This document shows, piece by piece, positions 21,501 through 33,250 of a stretch of DNA of 64,000 nucleotides. A program made the position numbers and the translations under genes. The stretch is from positions 419,206,757 to 419,270,756 of the forward strand of contig NC_081415.1 in assembly GCF_030272615.1 (NCBI RefSeq), given 5' to 3'. Each line of letters begins with the position of its first letter. The stretch's first letter is position 1. The notes under the pieces are model-generated. The model ran no database searches and was not told the origin of the DNA. It saw only the letters and a program-made list of their open reading frames with translations. The DNA comes from Cryptomeria japonica (taxonomy: Eukaryota > Streptophyta > Pinopsida > Cupressales > Cupressaceae).

Positions 21501-22264
21501 ACCCTATTGTTATTCTAAAATTCAAATATGAATCCCTTTCTTTTCTGAGTTTTAAGAAGAAATAACAAAATGAACTTATGAAACAACTTCTCACAAGTAA
21601 CAAGGAATTGGTTTTAGCAAGTGTAATAAAGAGTCACATCACGCACTCTTGTTAAAATTTTAAAAGTTGTTGTTTTGAAGCATTTTTTAAAATGCCAATT
21701 TGACATTAGGCTTTAAAATTAGAACTGATTTGACATTATGCTAAAGTAAAAGTCAACTCAAGGAACCAACCTAATTTAACATGATGATTGAAATTTGTGC
21801 CAAATTTAGACTAACAATGCCAACTTAGTATAATATATTCCCCCCAACTAAAGTTCTACGTAGGTTTCCACACATGCGGAGGGATAGGAAATATGAATGC
21901 AGTTATAAATATTACTATCAATGAAATGACAAGAAAATATGTAACATAGAATTATAATCATGAAAGGAAAGATAAAGTACTTACAAGACTACATAAAATA
22001 TCCCAGCGCACTTGTATGACATTCAACATGTGCGAGCAAAAGAGTTTCTTTTTGAATTGTTCAAGAAATGATTATGATAACATAACTGATAATGGAAGAT
22101 AATAAATATGAGTGAAGTGGAAGTGACATGGAATGAGACGAAGAAAAGGAATCCACATGGAAATGGAGTTTTATTATGGTGATTATGTAATGTTTTAAAC
22201 TGATGGTGGATCCAGAGGATCATCAACAGTGGCTGCAAGAGAAATGAAATTTTGAAATTTCATA
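21501..22264 (-). other. E5 spacer between 3' ORF and integrase
   Basis: This is 760 bp of AT-rich sequence with no sustained frame and no repeat partner that I could find. Confidence 0.5.
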
Positions 22265-23340
22265 AATTGCTACATAAATTCGTCCTTAGTTTGGGGCTTG
22301 TGATAAAGACGAAGACGGTGGCCATTGACTAAGAGTAGGAACTTGGTATTATCAATAGTAGCCAATTTGACTGCACCATTGGGGTATACTTCTTCAATTT
22401 CATATGGACCAAGCCACCTTGTTTGCGATTTGCTGAGATTACCTTTGTATCTAGAATCATACAATGGAGCCTAGTCTCCTGCATGGAATTCTTTTGTCTT
22501 AATATATCTGTCATCCATTTGATGTGTTGTTGTTGAATCAGAGTGGTATGTTGTAGTGCTGATTTATGTAATTCATCTAGTTGATTGAGTTGTAGAATCC
22601 GTTCTATTTGTGCTGCTGATAGATTGAATCCTAATTCCATGGCAGTTCAGAGAGTTCTATGTTCAAACTCTATAGGCATGACTAGTGTTTTTCCATACAC
22701 TAATTCAAAAGGTGTAAATCTTGTAGTTGTTTTCTAGGATGTCCCGTAGGCCCATACTGCTTCTGGTAAGTGATTTTCCCAATCCTTTTTATGTATGGCC
22801 ACTATTTTTGTCTGGATGGCTTCAATCTCTTTGTTTGTGACCTCATCTTGCCCATTGGATTGTGGGTGATAGGGGTGGATTTCTTGTGTCTAATGTTATA
22901 TTCTTCCACCATTGCTACTATCAAATTAGATGTAAATTTAGTACCTTGATCAGTAACAATTTCTCTAGGAACTCCATACCTAGTAAAAATCTCTGTCCCT
23001 GACATGCTTTATATCTCTTACTTCTACCCACTTGGTAAGGTAGTCAATACACACTAATATATATGATTTGTCATTAGATGGCAGGTCAATTGGGCCTATA
23101 AAATCCATTCCCCATTTATTAAAAGGTGTAAGAACAACTTGTTGATGCAAAGGCATTTTATCTGACCTAGTTGGGAAGCCCATTCTCTGACATCTATCAC
23201 ACTTTCTTATAAACTTGACTGCATCCTTGTGGAGAGTAGGGCATTAATAACCTATATTAAGTATCTTCATTGCTATCCTTTTTGCTGCAAAATGGCCCCA
23301 CAGGGTTCATCATGATAGGCATGTAGGATGTCATATGTCT
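22265..23340 (-). pseudogene. E5 integrase
   Basis: Integrase inserts the cDNA into the genome. The zinc-binding half ends KCDRCQRMG (near 23195). The catalytic core shows WGMDFIGPID (near 23110, first Asp), VTDQGTKFTS (near 22945, second Asp) and NGQDEVTNKE (near 22850, Glu), so the three acidic residues survive. The core is nevertheless split over three frames by frameshifts. The C-terminal part, RWLGPYEIEEVYPNGAVKL followed by VNGHRLRLY (near 22400-22320), is the usual Athila-like end. Confidence 0.85.
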
Positions 23341-25266
23341 TATCTTCCCCGATGCATCTTCTCATGATATTATCTGGTCCTATTTAAAACAAACATCCAT
23401 TGACCCAAGTATATGGAAAACTCTTTTCAATGAGGATTCATTTGTCCTTTGGAGAGCAATATGAAGGTACCTTACCAGTAACCAAATAATTGGGTATATT
23501 AGAATACAAGGGTGTATGATATTAGTAGCAAATAGATGTCCATCTAGAGAAGAATCATCAATGAGAGGCTCTTGAGACTGATGTGTAAGTCTGGACAAGT
23601 AATCAACTATCACATTTTCTTTACATGGTTTATCTATGATAGTGATATCAAATTCCTGCATTAGAAGTAGCCATATAGCTAGTCTACCTTAAACAACTGG
23701 TTTATTCATGAGGTACCTGATTGTTGTGTGATCTGTATAAACATACACTTGGTATCCTGTTATATAATGTCTAGATTTTTTAAGAGCATATATTACTGCT
23801 ATCATTTATTTTTCTGTCACGGTATAATTCATTTCAGCTCCTTGGAGATTTTTGCTTATATAATAGATTGGATTTTCTATGGCTCCATCTTTTTGCGCTA
23901 ACACTGCTCCAGCTGCATGATCAGAGGCATTAGTATAAATATAGAAGGGAAAATCCCACTTAGGTCCTTGAAGTATTAGTGCTTGAGTGAGGACAGTTTT
24001 CAGATCCTGAAAGGCTTTGTCACATGCCGGTGTCCATTGAAAATCCACATCCTTAAGCAACAGGCCGTATAAGGGACTTGTTATATTGCTGAAATTTTTA
24101 ACAAAATTCCTATAGTATCCAACATGGCCTAAAAAAATTTGTACATCCTTATGCTTAGTGGGGATTGGAAGAGTTTTAATTACCTCAATTTTAGTAGGAC
24201 CCACTTGAATGCCCTTGGTTGAGATATAGCTGCCTAATACCACCCCTTCTTGCATCATGAGAAATCACTTTTCACTGTTCAATGAAAGATTGCGATCTTG
24301 ACACCTCTACAACACTTTGGATAAGTTATCAAGTGCTTCCTAAAACTCATCTCCATAGGTGGTGAAATCATCCATGTAGATTTCCACGTGATAGTGAGAA
24401 ATATTTGCAAAAACGCTCAAGATTGCCCTTTGAAAGGTTGTTGGAGCATTACACAATCCAAATGGAAGAACATAATAGGCATAGGTCCCCCATGGACAAG
24501 TGAAAGTGGTCTTGTCCTAGTCTTTTGGTGCTATTTGAATATGATTATATCCACTAAAACCATCAAGGAATGAAAAATACTTCTTTCTTGCTAGAGAATC
24601 CAGAACTCGATCAATGAAGGGTAGTGGAAAATGATCTTTCTTTGTAGCTTTGTTCAATTCCCTATAATCCACACACACCCTCCATTTACCATTCTTCTTT
24701 GGAACAATTACCAATGGTGAAACTCATTCACTATCTGAAATGGGGTAAATGAAACCTACATCTAATAATTTTTGTAACTCAGTCTTGACAATTTCCATAA
24801 GAGTTGGATTGACTCGTCTTTGTGACTACCTGATTGGTTTAGTATGTTCTTGTATGTATATTCTATGAGTACATAGTTTGGGATCCAAACCTACCATATC
24901 AATATAGTCCCAAGCAAATGCAGTTTTATTCTTCTATAACAGATTTGTTAGAGAATACTCTCGCTATATAGAAAGATTACTATTGACAATGAGTGTCTTC
25001 CTAGGGACTATTTCCATTTTCTTAGTGATGTCTTTCATGGAGGCCTCATTTACACTGGGTAACTTAATTTCATGGGGCAATAATGTATGGATCATTGCAG
25101 GTGTGATCAAACCAGAATTAAGCAATAATAATTGTAATAGACATATATAATTTGCTGAAGTACCTTCTCCTGAATCATCTAGACCACATGTATTGTTTAA
25201 TATTTGTGTCAAAATTTGATCTTCATCTTGTAGTTGTAGAAGAGGACTTCTATAAAGAATTATTGG
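23341..25266 (-). pseudogene. E5 protease-RT linker, reverse transcriptase and RNase H
   Basis: One minus-strand frame runs from the E6 insertion point down to about 23380 with stops but no visible frameshift. RT motifs in order are GKWRVCVDYRELNKATKKDH, FLDGFSGYNHI (near 24560), the catalytic YMDDF (near 24370) and the thumb LGHVGYYRNFVKNFS (near 24120). The RNase H starts at FYIYTNASD (near 23935), with Asn where the catalytic Asp is expected, and ends near the VDYLSRL motif (23600). RT copies the RNA and RNase H degrades the template. Sequence left of E6 continues in frame with sequence right of it once one target copy is removed. Confidence 0.87.
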
Positions 25267-26391
25267 TGAAGAGGGGAAAATAGATTTGAAGGTCAAATGA
25301 TCAAAACATAACGAAATAAACATGCAGAGTGCTAAAATTTCATTAAAAGACCATCTCACCTTGCTATTTTACCTTCTCCTTCGGATTGAGCTTGATGAAG
25401 TGAAGGCGCCCCTTGATAATGCTCCACTTGATGTGCTCCTTTAATTGCTGGATGTGGATGACTCTCCAATGTTGTGCACAAATGGAATGGATTTGAAAAA
25501 TGATAAGGATGAGATGATCAAGTTGCCAAGATGATTTCCTGGGCTCAAAAGGGCAGCATAGACTTACTGGATTTCAAGATGTTTAGAATGAAGGGATGGA
25601 GCCCTATTTTTAGGAAGAGGAGATGAAAACGGATGGCTAGGATGAATTCAAGATGAAGGGCTAAGATTTACTTGTGAGCTCACAAAAGGTCCAAGAGAGG
25701 GTGTGGAGACCAAGAAATATGCCTTAAAGGCATTTCGTATCTCCACACTCCACAAGATGCATTGGATGAATTAAAAATTCTCCAAAAAAAGATATCATGG
25801 GGATTGGAGGAATAAAAAGGAATTAAAAATTCCTTGGGAGAGGGGATGCCTAGAGGAATGTGTGATTTCGAAAATCTTACATTCACCTAGGAAAAGAGCA
25901 TTTAAAGCTAGTGGTTGGATGAAAAGGACAAAGAGTTGACTTTGTGGCTAATCATGATGATTAACCATTAACGACTCATTAGGAGCGGGATTAGAGGAAA
26001 TGTTAGGTGGGATTAATATTTGTAGGAGAATTTGACTAGGAGAGAGAATGAGTGGAGGGAATAAAAAATTAGAAGAATAATGTTAAGTGAGTTTAGGGAG
26101 TTTCTAGAAGAATTTATCAGGTTAATGATGAATTAAGAAGATGATTTGTAGGAATCATGTAGGTTAACTAATTAATTGAAATTAATTATCTAAGAGGAAG
26201 ATTTGTGAGGATTTGATTTTTTTAGAAGAATAAAGAAAGGGATTGATTTATTAAATAAATCAATTACATGCTATAGTGACAATATTAATTATATTTAATT
26301 AATATTGAGAGGAATTTGAATTAACATAATTAATTAATTAATTATGCGAGGAATTAAAAATAATTAAAATAATTATTTTTAAGTGTCTACA
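25267..26391 (-). repeat. E6 3' LTR (1125 bp)
   Basis: It starts TGAAGAGG and ends GTGTCTACA on the plus strand. It is the full-length version. Bases 25818-25968 have no counterpart in the right LTR. The TATA box seen in the right LTR has become TAAAAAT here. Confidence 0.92.
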
Positions 26392-26410
26392 TTTTGCCCC
26401 TCTTTGAAGC
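26392..26410 (-). promoter_or_regulatory. E6 polypurine tract
   Basis: The minus strand reads TTCAAAGAGGGGCAAAA immediately upstream of the 3' LTR. E10 has the matching CACAAAGAGGGGGAAAA. Confidence 0.75.
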
Positions 26411-28385
26411 GAGGTGTGATGACACATTGATTCAAAGAATAATCTTGTTTCGATGCTGATATTGGTTTGATAGGATGTCCCAGCTCTTGATTGATAGATT
26501 ATGGTATGGTGATGCCCCCTCGGGAGATCAATTGAGGTATTTGAACTTTAGAGTTTTTGTGAAATTGATATCTCGATAGATTTGATTTGATTCGATTGAT
26601 AAGATCTAGATTCAGTCTAGTTTCAAGAAGAATTCATCCTGTATAAGACAAAGATGATCAAAGTGTCTGGTTTCAGGAAGGATTCATCCTGTATAAGACA
26701 TGATTAATCACAATATCTGGTTTCAGGAAGGATTCATCCTGTATAAGACATGATTGGAGTGTCTGGTTTCAGGAAGGATACATCCTGTATAAGACATGAC
26801 TGATCATAATGTCTGGTTTCAGGAAGGATTCATCCTATATAAGACATGATCGGAGTGTTTGGTTTCAAGAAGGATACATCTTGTATAAGACATGACTGAT
26901 CACAACGTCTGGTTTCAGGAAGGATTCATCCTGTATAAGACATGATCAGATCACCACGTCTAGTTTTAGGAAGGATTCATCTTGTATAAGACATGATTGA
27001 TCACAACGTCTGGTTTTCAGGAAGGATTCATCTTGTATAAGACATGATCAGAGTGTCTGGTTTGAGGAAGGATACATCCTGTATAAGACATGACTGATCA
27101 CAACATCTGGTTTCAGGAAGGATTCATCTTGTATAAGACATGATCAGATCACAATGTCTGGTTTTAGGAAGGATTCATCTTGTATAAGACATGATTAGAG
27201 CATCTGGTTTCAGGAAGGATACATCCTGTATAAGACATGAATTAGAATCAGAATTGATTATGTGAGGAAAAAAAATAAAAAAATAGAGGAAGAAAAATTA
27301 AGGTGGAAGGGATAGATGAGGAACAAATATGAAGCAGTCGTGAGGTATTTGGAAAGAAGAATACGAGATGCGAGACCACAGAGGAAAATGGGGGCAATTG
27401 AGAACTCCATGGGATTATTGAGTTTAGGATTTGATGGAATGATGGTGAGATTTTATGCACAAGAAATGTGGAGAGCCAACCTAGTTTGATGTTTCCCTGA
27501 GTGACTTGCACCACTGATTATAGAAATCAGGATGCCATGAGAAACCCAAGGCGTGGACTGACTCTGTAGACAAATGGGAATTTCTTGCACACAACAATGC
27601 AAGTGTTAAGAAACACTAATACAAAAGTGTGGGTTTGTGCAAGGAAATCCTTAAACACACCGATACCTCTTGTACAGGAGAAGGTAAGTGTTGGTAAACA
27701 CTAGTACCAGGTCGCTGGTTTATACAAGAAGGATCCAAAACATGCCATACTATGAAATCTGCCCCAGTATGCACCTATCATAACGTACCTGGATATGGAA
27801 GAACCCAAGCAGTAGTAAATAGTGGCAGTCGTAGGGCAAAAGATGCAAGCCTATATGAAAAGATCTAACAAAATCTAACAAGTCTCTTCCTTGTGACCAC
27901 ATGATACCTCTTGCCAAGAGTAGAACTAGGATGGACTTGGGATTGTTTCTCAAGACTTCTTGAAGCTTACACACAGAGGCATAAAATCTCAGTTTCAATG
28001 GGACATTCCTTGTTCATGACTCAAGTGAAGACTCATCATCATACACATGTTTTATTGGGAGGCGAAAAAGAAGGCATTTTGCGCATGGGTGGGCTGGATG
28101 GCAGATGATTTGTAGTATTGACATGATAGACAATGGATCCAGTTATTTACCTTGGCGCTTGCACAAAGGTTTTCACCAAGGTACTTATCCATAGCGCCAC
28201 CAAGTGGTTTTCACTAATGGACGAATTGTTTTTCTTTCTTTTTCTGATTTTTTAATAATTTTTTTTTTTGTGTCATAAGGCGCCAGATTTTCACCAAAGT
28301 GACGATTTTTTCAGGATCTTTTTCTGATTTTTTAAATTTTTTTCTTGATTTTTTATTTTTTTGACAATTTAAGACTTTCTGAGGA
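26411..28385 (-). other. E6 3' non-coding region
   Basis: About 2 kb lies between the integrase stop and the polypurine tract. It contains the 13-copy tandem array (26621-27240), a stretch with repeated AAGTGTT...AAACACTA words (27600-27710) and T-rich sequence near 28250-28370. No credible coding frame is seen on either strand. Unlike E10, it shows no antisense mobile-domain ORF. Confidence 0.65.
26621..27240 (-). repeat. Tandem array, about 13 copies of a 39-52-bp unit
   Basis: The consensus (plus) is GTCTGGTTTCAGGAAGGATT then CATCCTGTATAAGACATGA plus a variable 5-14-bp tail. Unit starts lie near 26621, 26667, 26717, 26760, 26810, 26856, 26906, 26957, 27007, 27054, 27104, 27155 and 27201. 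Short and long tails tend to alternate, giving a higher-order period of about 95 bp in places. Each unit has a small palindrome AGGAT-TC-ATCCT or AGGATACATCCT. Confidence 0.93.
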
Positions 28386-30335
28386 CTAAGCATAAAATAT
28401 TTTGAGGTTCATGATATTCATTTGATCATCCAAAGGATCACCTTCAGGAGTAGCCAACTGATAAGCTCCTGATCCATATTTCGTTGTGATTACATATGGT
28501 CCAAGCCAATTAGGCTCGAACTTGCCTTTCTTTTCTCTTTCTTGTAGATTTTTCTGATTCTCCATGAGGACAAGATCACCAACTTGGAATTCTCGGGTTC
28601 TAACTTTTTTATGATAACTCATGCGCAGACGGTTTTGATATACTCAGAGATGATTCAAGGCCTTGAGGTGCCTTTCATCTAACAATTCTATCTCTTGTAA
28701 GTGGACAATTCTGTATTCTTCCTCTGGTAGGATGTTTTGCAGCGATACCCTTAGAGAGGGGATCTCGATCTCAAGGGGAAGGATGGATTCGGAACCAAAT
28801 ACTAGGGAAAAAGGAGTAGCGCCTGTGGGGGTGCGGATGGAGGTGCGGTAGGCCCACAATGCAGGATGGATTTGGAGGTGCCAATCACGACCCACTTCAT
28901 TGGCTATCTTTTTGAGGATTTTTATTAGGGTTTTATTAGAAGCCTCAACTTGGCCATTGCCTTGGGGGTAATATGGAGTGGAGAAGCGGTGTTGGATGTT
29001 GAATTTTTGGCTGAGTTCTTTGACATCCTGGTTCTTAAATTGTTTACCATTATCTATGATGATAACTTTTGGGATGCCATATTGGCAGATTAGGTAGTTC
29101 AGTATGAATTTGGATATTTGCTTGCCGGTGGTGAAAGTAAGAGGGATAGCCTCTACCCACTTGGTGAAGTATTCAATGGTGGTGATAATGAATTTATGTC
29201 CATTAGAAGATGAAGGGTGGATTTTCCCAATGAGATGGAGCCCCCACTGCGAGAAGGGCCATGGTGTAATGAATGGCTGTAATTCTTGTGACAGTGCATG
29301 AATCTTGTCACCATGCTGTTGGCAAGGGATGCATTTCTTCACATAATTGTATGCATCTTCTTCCATTTTAGGCCAATAGTATCCTGTTCTCAAAAGTTTT
29401 TCAGCCAATGTGAGTCCACTTGAGTGTGCCCCATAGATACCCTCGTGTACTTCGCGTAATGCCCATTCTTCTTCTTGTTTATCTAAACACCTTAGGAGGG
29501 AACCATCAAAATGCCTTCTGAACAAGGTGTTTGCAAGGATGGTGTAACGGGCACATCGGCGGATGAAGGTTTGTTGTTGGGTTTTGGTGAGGTGTGGGGG
29601 AATGGTGTTGTCTTTGAGGAAAGTGAAGGTTTCTTGGTACCAAGGGGACTCGGGACCAATGAGAACACACACCATTTCAGACTTTGGTAGGTCATATGCC
29701 AGTATAAACAATTGCTCGACCAAGAACTCGCACTTCTGACTGTGTGTTGGCATTTGAAGGAGGGAGCCAATGGTGGCCATTGCATCTACAACCCTGTTGT
29801 TTGTTCGTGGGATTTGGTCAAACTTGATTGCCGTGAAATGTTGCTTAAGATCTTCAACCATGGTATGGTAGGGAAGGAGTTTATCATCTTTTGTCTGGTA
29901 TTCATCATTGACTTGTTTTATGATGAGTTGGGAATCACCATAGACTTGTAATTCCTTTATTTTCCAGTGGATAGCCAAGCATAAACCTGTGATGAGGGCC
30001 TCGTATTTTGCTATGTTGTTGGTACATGCAAAGGCTATCTTGTATGACTTTGGGATGCCATCTCCTTGATGTGTGACCAATAATATTCCTGCCCCCGATC
30101 CATTTTGAGTGTAGGAGCCATTAAAATACAATTTCCATGTGGAGGATGTGGTTACAGTCATAATTAACTCATCTAGTAATTCCATGAGAAGAGGATGGTC
30201 GCCTGGAAGTGGAGCTTTAGACAACTGATCTGCGATGACTTGTCCCTTGATTGCCTTTCTGTCCACATATTCAATGTCAAACTCTCTTAAGAGCATGACC
30301 CATTTAGCCATTCGGCCAGTGAGAGCAGCCTTGGA
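28386..30335 (-). pseudogene. E6 RNase H (second, Tat-type) and integrase
   Basis: One frame covers the end of the Gypsy RNase H (FDIEYVDRKAIKGQ), the additional archaeal-like RNase H and integrase, down to the stop at 28386. The second RNase H reads WKLYFNGSYTQNGSGAGI (near 30120), KYEALITGL and VYGDSQLI. The first catalytic Asp is Asn here, while the Glu and second Asp remain. Integrase has a zinc region with CIPCQQHG (near 29330). In the core, QWGLHLIGKI (near 29246) has His for the first Asp, IIIDNGKQF (near 29060) keeps the second, and NGQVEASNK (near 28945) keeps the Glu. The C-terminal part ends with RTREFQVGDLVL and NWLGPYVITTKYGSGAYQL. Two lost catalytic residues suggest the copy is dead. 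Confidence 0.88.
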
Positions 30336-31690
30336 CGAGATATTTAAGTGGATCGATTTTAGCAATTAGTTTTGTTTTGTTGTTTAGCATATAATGTCAG
30401 AGTTTTTGTGTGCTAAACACTAATTCCAAGCATGCTCTTTCAATGGGGGTATAGTTGAGTTCATACCCTACCAGTGTACGACTGATGTAGTAAATGACAT
30501 GTTCTTTCCCTTGATCATCTGTTTGTGCCAATAATGCCCCCAATGCTACTGCAGTAGCGCATATATACAAAATAAGGGGTTTCCCAGGAGTAGGAGGCAT
30601 CAATACTGGAGGTGATGCTAGATATTCTTTTAGTTTCTCAAAGGCCTTTTGATATAGGCAATCCCCTTTAATTTTTGTGTCTTTACGCAACAGGTGTGCA
30701 AATGGATGGCACTTGTTTGCTAGTTGTGAAATGAAACGCCTGACAGACTGGAGTTTTCCCTAGAGACTACGCAGTTGTCTGAGAGTTTTTGGTAGAGGCA
30801 TTTCCATAATAGCTTTTACCTTTGCGGGATCAACCTCGATGCCTCTGCGGGAAACAATGAATCCCAGTAGTTTTCCTGATGTGACGCCAAACACACACTT
30901 TTTGGGATTTAGGCGCAACTTGTATTTTTCTGATCTTTCGAAGATCTGTTTTAGAATGGGGATGTGTTCTTGTCTTGTCTTGGATTTTCCTAGTAGATCA
31001 TCCACGTAGTCCTCCATAATTTTGTGCAAGAGGTCATGAAAAATTGTTGTCATTGCCCGTTGATACGTAGCTCCAACATTTTTAAGGCCAAAAGGCATGA
31101 CCCAGTAATAGAAGGTACCCCATGGTGTTGTGAATGCAGTTTTATGCTGATCCTCATATGCTATCCCGATTTGGTTATATCCAGAAAACCCATCCATTAG
31201 TGATAACATTTCATGTCTTGCTGTAAGGTCCACAATCATGTCTATATTGGGGAGTAGGAAATCATCTTTAGGACAAGCTATATTTAGATCTTGGAAATCT
31301 GTGCAGATGTGGATGCCCCTAGCAGGTTTGCCAATAGGTACAATGTTGGAGACCCATTCAGCATAATCTATTGGTTTGATAAATTCTGCGTCTAACAACT
31401 TTTGGAGTTCTGCCTTGACTAGGAGTGCAATATGTGGGTGCATTTTGCGCAATTTTTGTTTTACAGGTTTTGCATCTGGGCGGAAGGTGAGATTGTGAAC
31501 CACCAAGGTAGGGTCCAACCCTGGCATATCAGAATAGGACCACGCAAAATTGATTTTTACCTCTGTAAGGAAGTTGATGAAGTCTTGTTTCTCGATTTCT
31601 GTGAGGGATTTGGCAATGAGCACATTTTTCGAGATGAGCTTGGTGCCCATGTTGATGCTGTCTATTTCTTCTATCAACAAATTTGATTTG
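30336..31690 (-). pseudogene. E6 reverse transcriptase and start of Gypsy RNase H
   Basis: The minus-strand frame carries WSYSDMPGLDPTLVVHNL, CPKDDFLLPNIDMIVD, LMDGFSGYNQIGIA, TTPWGTFYYWVMPFGLKN, the catalytic YVDDLLGKS (near 31000) and the thumb KLLGFIVSRRGIEVDP. Then come a stop near 30760, the connection LASPPVLMPPTPGKPLILYI, and an RNase H start that lacks the usual D-A-S (it reads ICATAV). A frameshift near 30335 moves the reading to the integrase frame. The domain order and motif wording are Tat-like. Confidence 0.88.
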
Positions 31691-33250
31691 TCCTATGGAA
31701 GGTAACCAATGGTAGGGAGATCAAATCCCTCATCGTCAAGTGCCTTTTCCAGGTTTTCACTTTCAGATATGCCCTTTGTTTTTATTTCTTGTTCATCCAA
31801 ATGCGCCTCAAGGAGGTTTTCACCTAGGGAATCATATCTTTTTCTTTTATTATCTTTTTTGTGGCTAAGGGCATTGACTTGACTACCAAAGTATCCCTTT
31901 TCGTGTAGTTGAATACCCTCAATTCCACTACAATCTTCCATATTTTGCGCTGTTAGGAGAGAAATGAGAGCATTATCGTCAGCGCAGATATCTAAAGTGG
32001 GTTTGTCTCATTGGCCCTAGTCAATGAGTTCAGGATGGACAAGATGTAGCTCATGTAAAGTGGGAGGGGTTACGGGGGTGATGGTATTGATGTAAGCATC
32101 CAAGAAGATATATTTCTCATATTCATAAGGCATTTCATGGAATTCCTCTTCGTCAGTGCTTTCGATATCCGAAGAAGGACTAGAAGGGGCACCAACGATA
32201 GTAATCTTAGGCACCGGGGTGTACCCCAAGCCTCTATTGTATCTGTAGGAGATAGGATTTATGGGTGTTTTTCTTCCTTTCTCCTTTGGTCCTAGGCCGT
32301 GTCCTTTGTAACCCATTTTTTCAACTATGGCAGATGCTTTTGGGTACATTTATTTGGATATTCTTGTTGGATCTTCATCTTCTTTTTGGTACAACCATGA
32401 AGAGATATCTGCTTTGAGGCTCTCGTTATCAAGTGGGCCCCATTGCTGGAAGGTGGTGTTTTGACGTTACATGACTAGTTTTGGGTCCTTTATTATCTCT
32501 TTTGGTTTGCCAAATGACTTAGGAGAGAGAGGGAGGTTGCCTATTAATAAGACGTCCTCCAATTTGTATTCTCCACAGCCATTGTACAAGATCTTGATTT
32601 GATTATCTGGTTGGGATGATGTGAAGGCAACATTTGATGTGTCAGATGGAGGCGTTGGCAAGGGTCTATTTAGTGGGCAATGATACAGATGCTTCCCCTC
32701 TAATAGTTTGCAATATTGAAAAGCTTGGGGATCACCTTTGATAGTGATCTCTCTTCCGTTATAGGGGAATTTGATGCATTGGTGATAGGTGGAGGGTACA
32801 ACCTGCAAGGAATGAATCCATGGCCTCCCAAGGAGAATGTTGTAGGGGAGGTCAAGATCTAGTACTTGGCAAGGGGTTTCAATTGTAATGGGGCCCACTT
32901 GAAGAGGTCAGGTGACCACGCCCTTTGAAATTCTTTCTGCATCATCATATGCCTTTATTGTGATCCTTCCTGATGTGTTTATCAGATCCTCAGAAAGTCC
33001 CAATTGTTTTATTAATTTGTATGTACACATATTAAGCCCAGATCCACCATCTATTAGGATACGTTTGACCTTGTGCTTGTGGATAAGAGCTTCAATGTGT
33101 AAAGGTTTGTTATGGTCTTCATCTGCGGGAGCATCTTTGGAGTTAAATACAATGTGCTGCTAGGTAGCAAGGTTTCCAATGAGGGCTTTGAATTGGGTGG
33201 CGTTGATGTTATATGGAACGTGTGATTGGAGAAGGGCTTGTTCTAAAATT
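31691..33250 (-). pseudogene. E6 protease and G-patch-like segment
   Basis: It lies in frame with the RT, with stops near 33159, 32919 and 32463. The protease active-site region reads RILIDGGSGLNM (near 33060), the DGG form usual in Tat elements, followed by PYNILLGRPWIHSLQVVPS (near 32830) and QCIKFPYNG. Downstream, KMGYKGHGLGPKEKG and YNRGLGYTP (near 32320-32230) resemble a G-patch, a nucleic-acid-binding segment found between protease and RT in some retroelements. The next 300 residues are acidic and linker-like. Confidence 0.8.

Noticed and set aside
26621-27240. CRISPR-like array of regular repeats
   Set aside because: Units are head-to-tail tandem copies with degenerate short tails, not identical repeats separated by unique spacers. 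They lie inside a plant retrotransposon.
27248-27998. Minus- and plus-strand ORFs in the E6 3' region as a possible extra gene
   Set aside because: They are short, lie in different frames, lack motifs and sit in repeat-rich non-coding DNA.
29104-29951. Plus-strand ORFs over the E6 integrase/RNase H
   Set aside because: They are shadows of the clear minus-strand pol frame.
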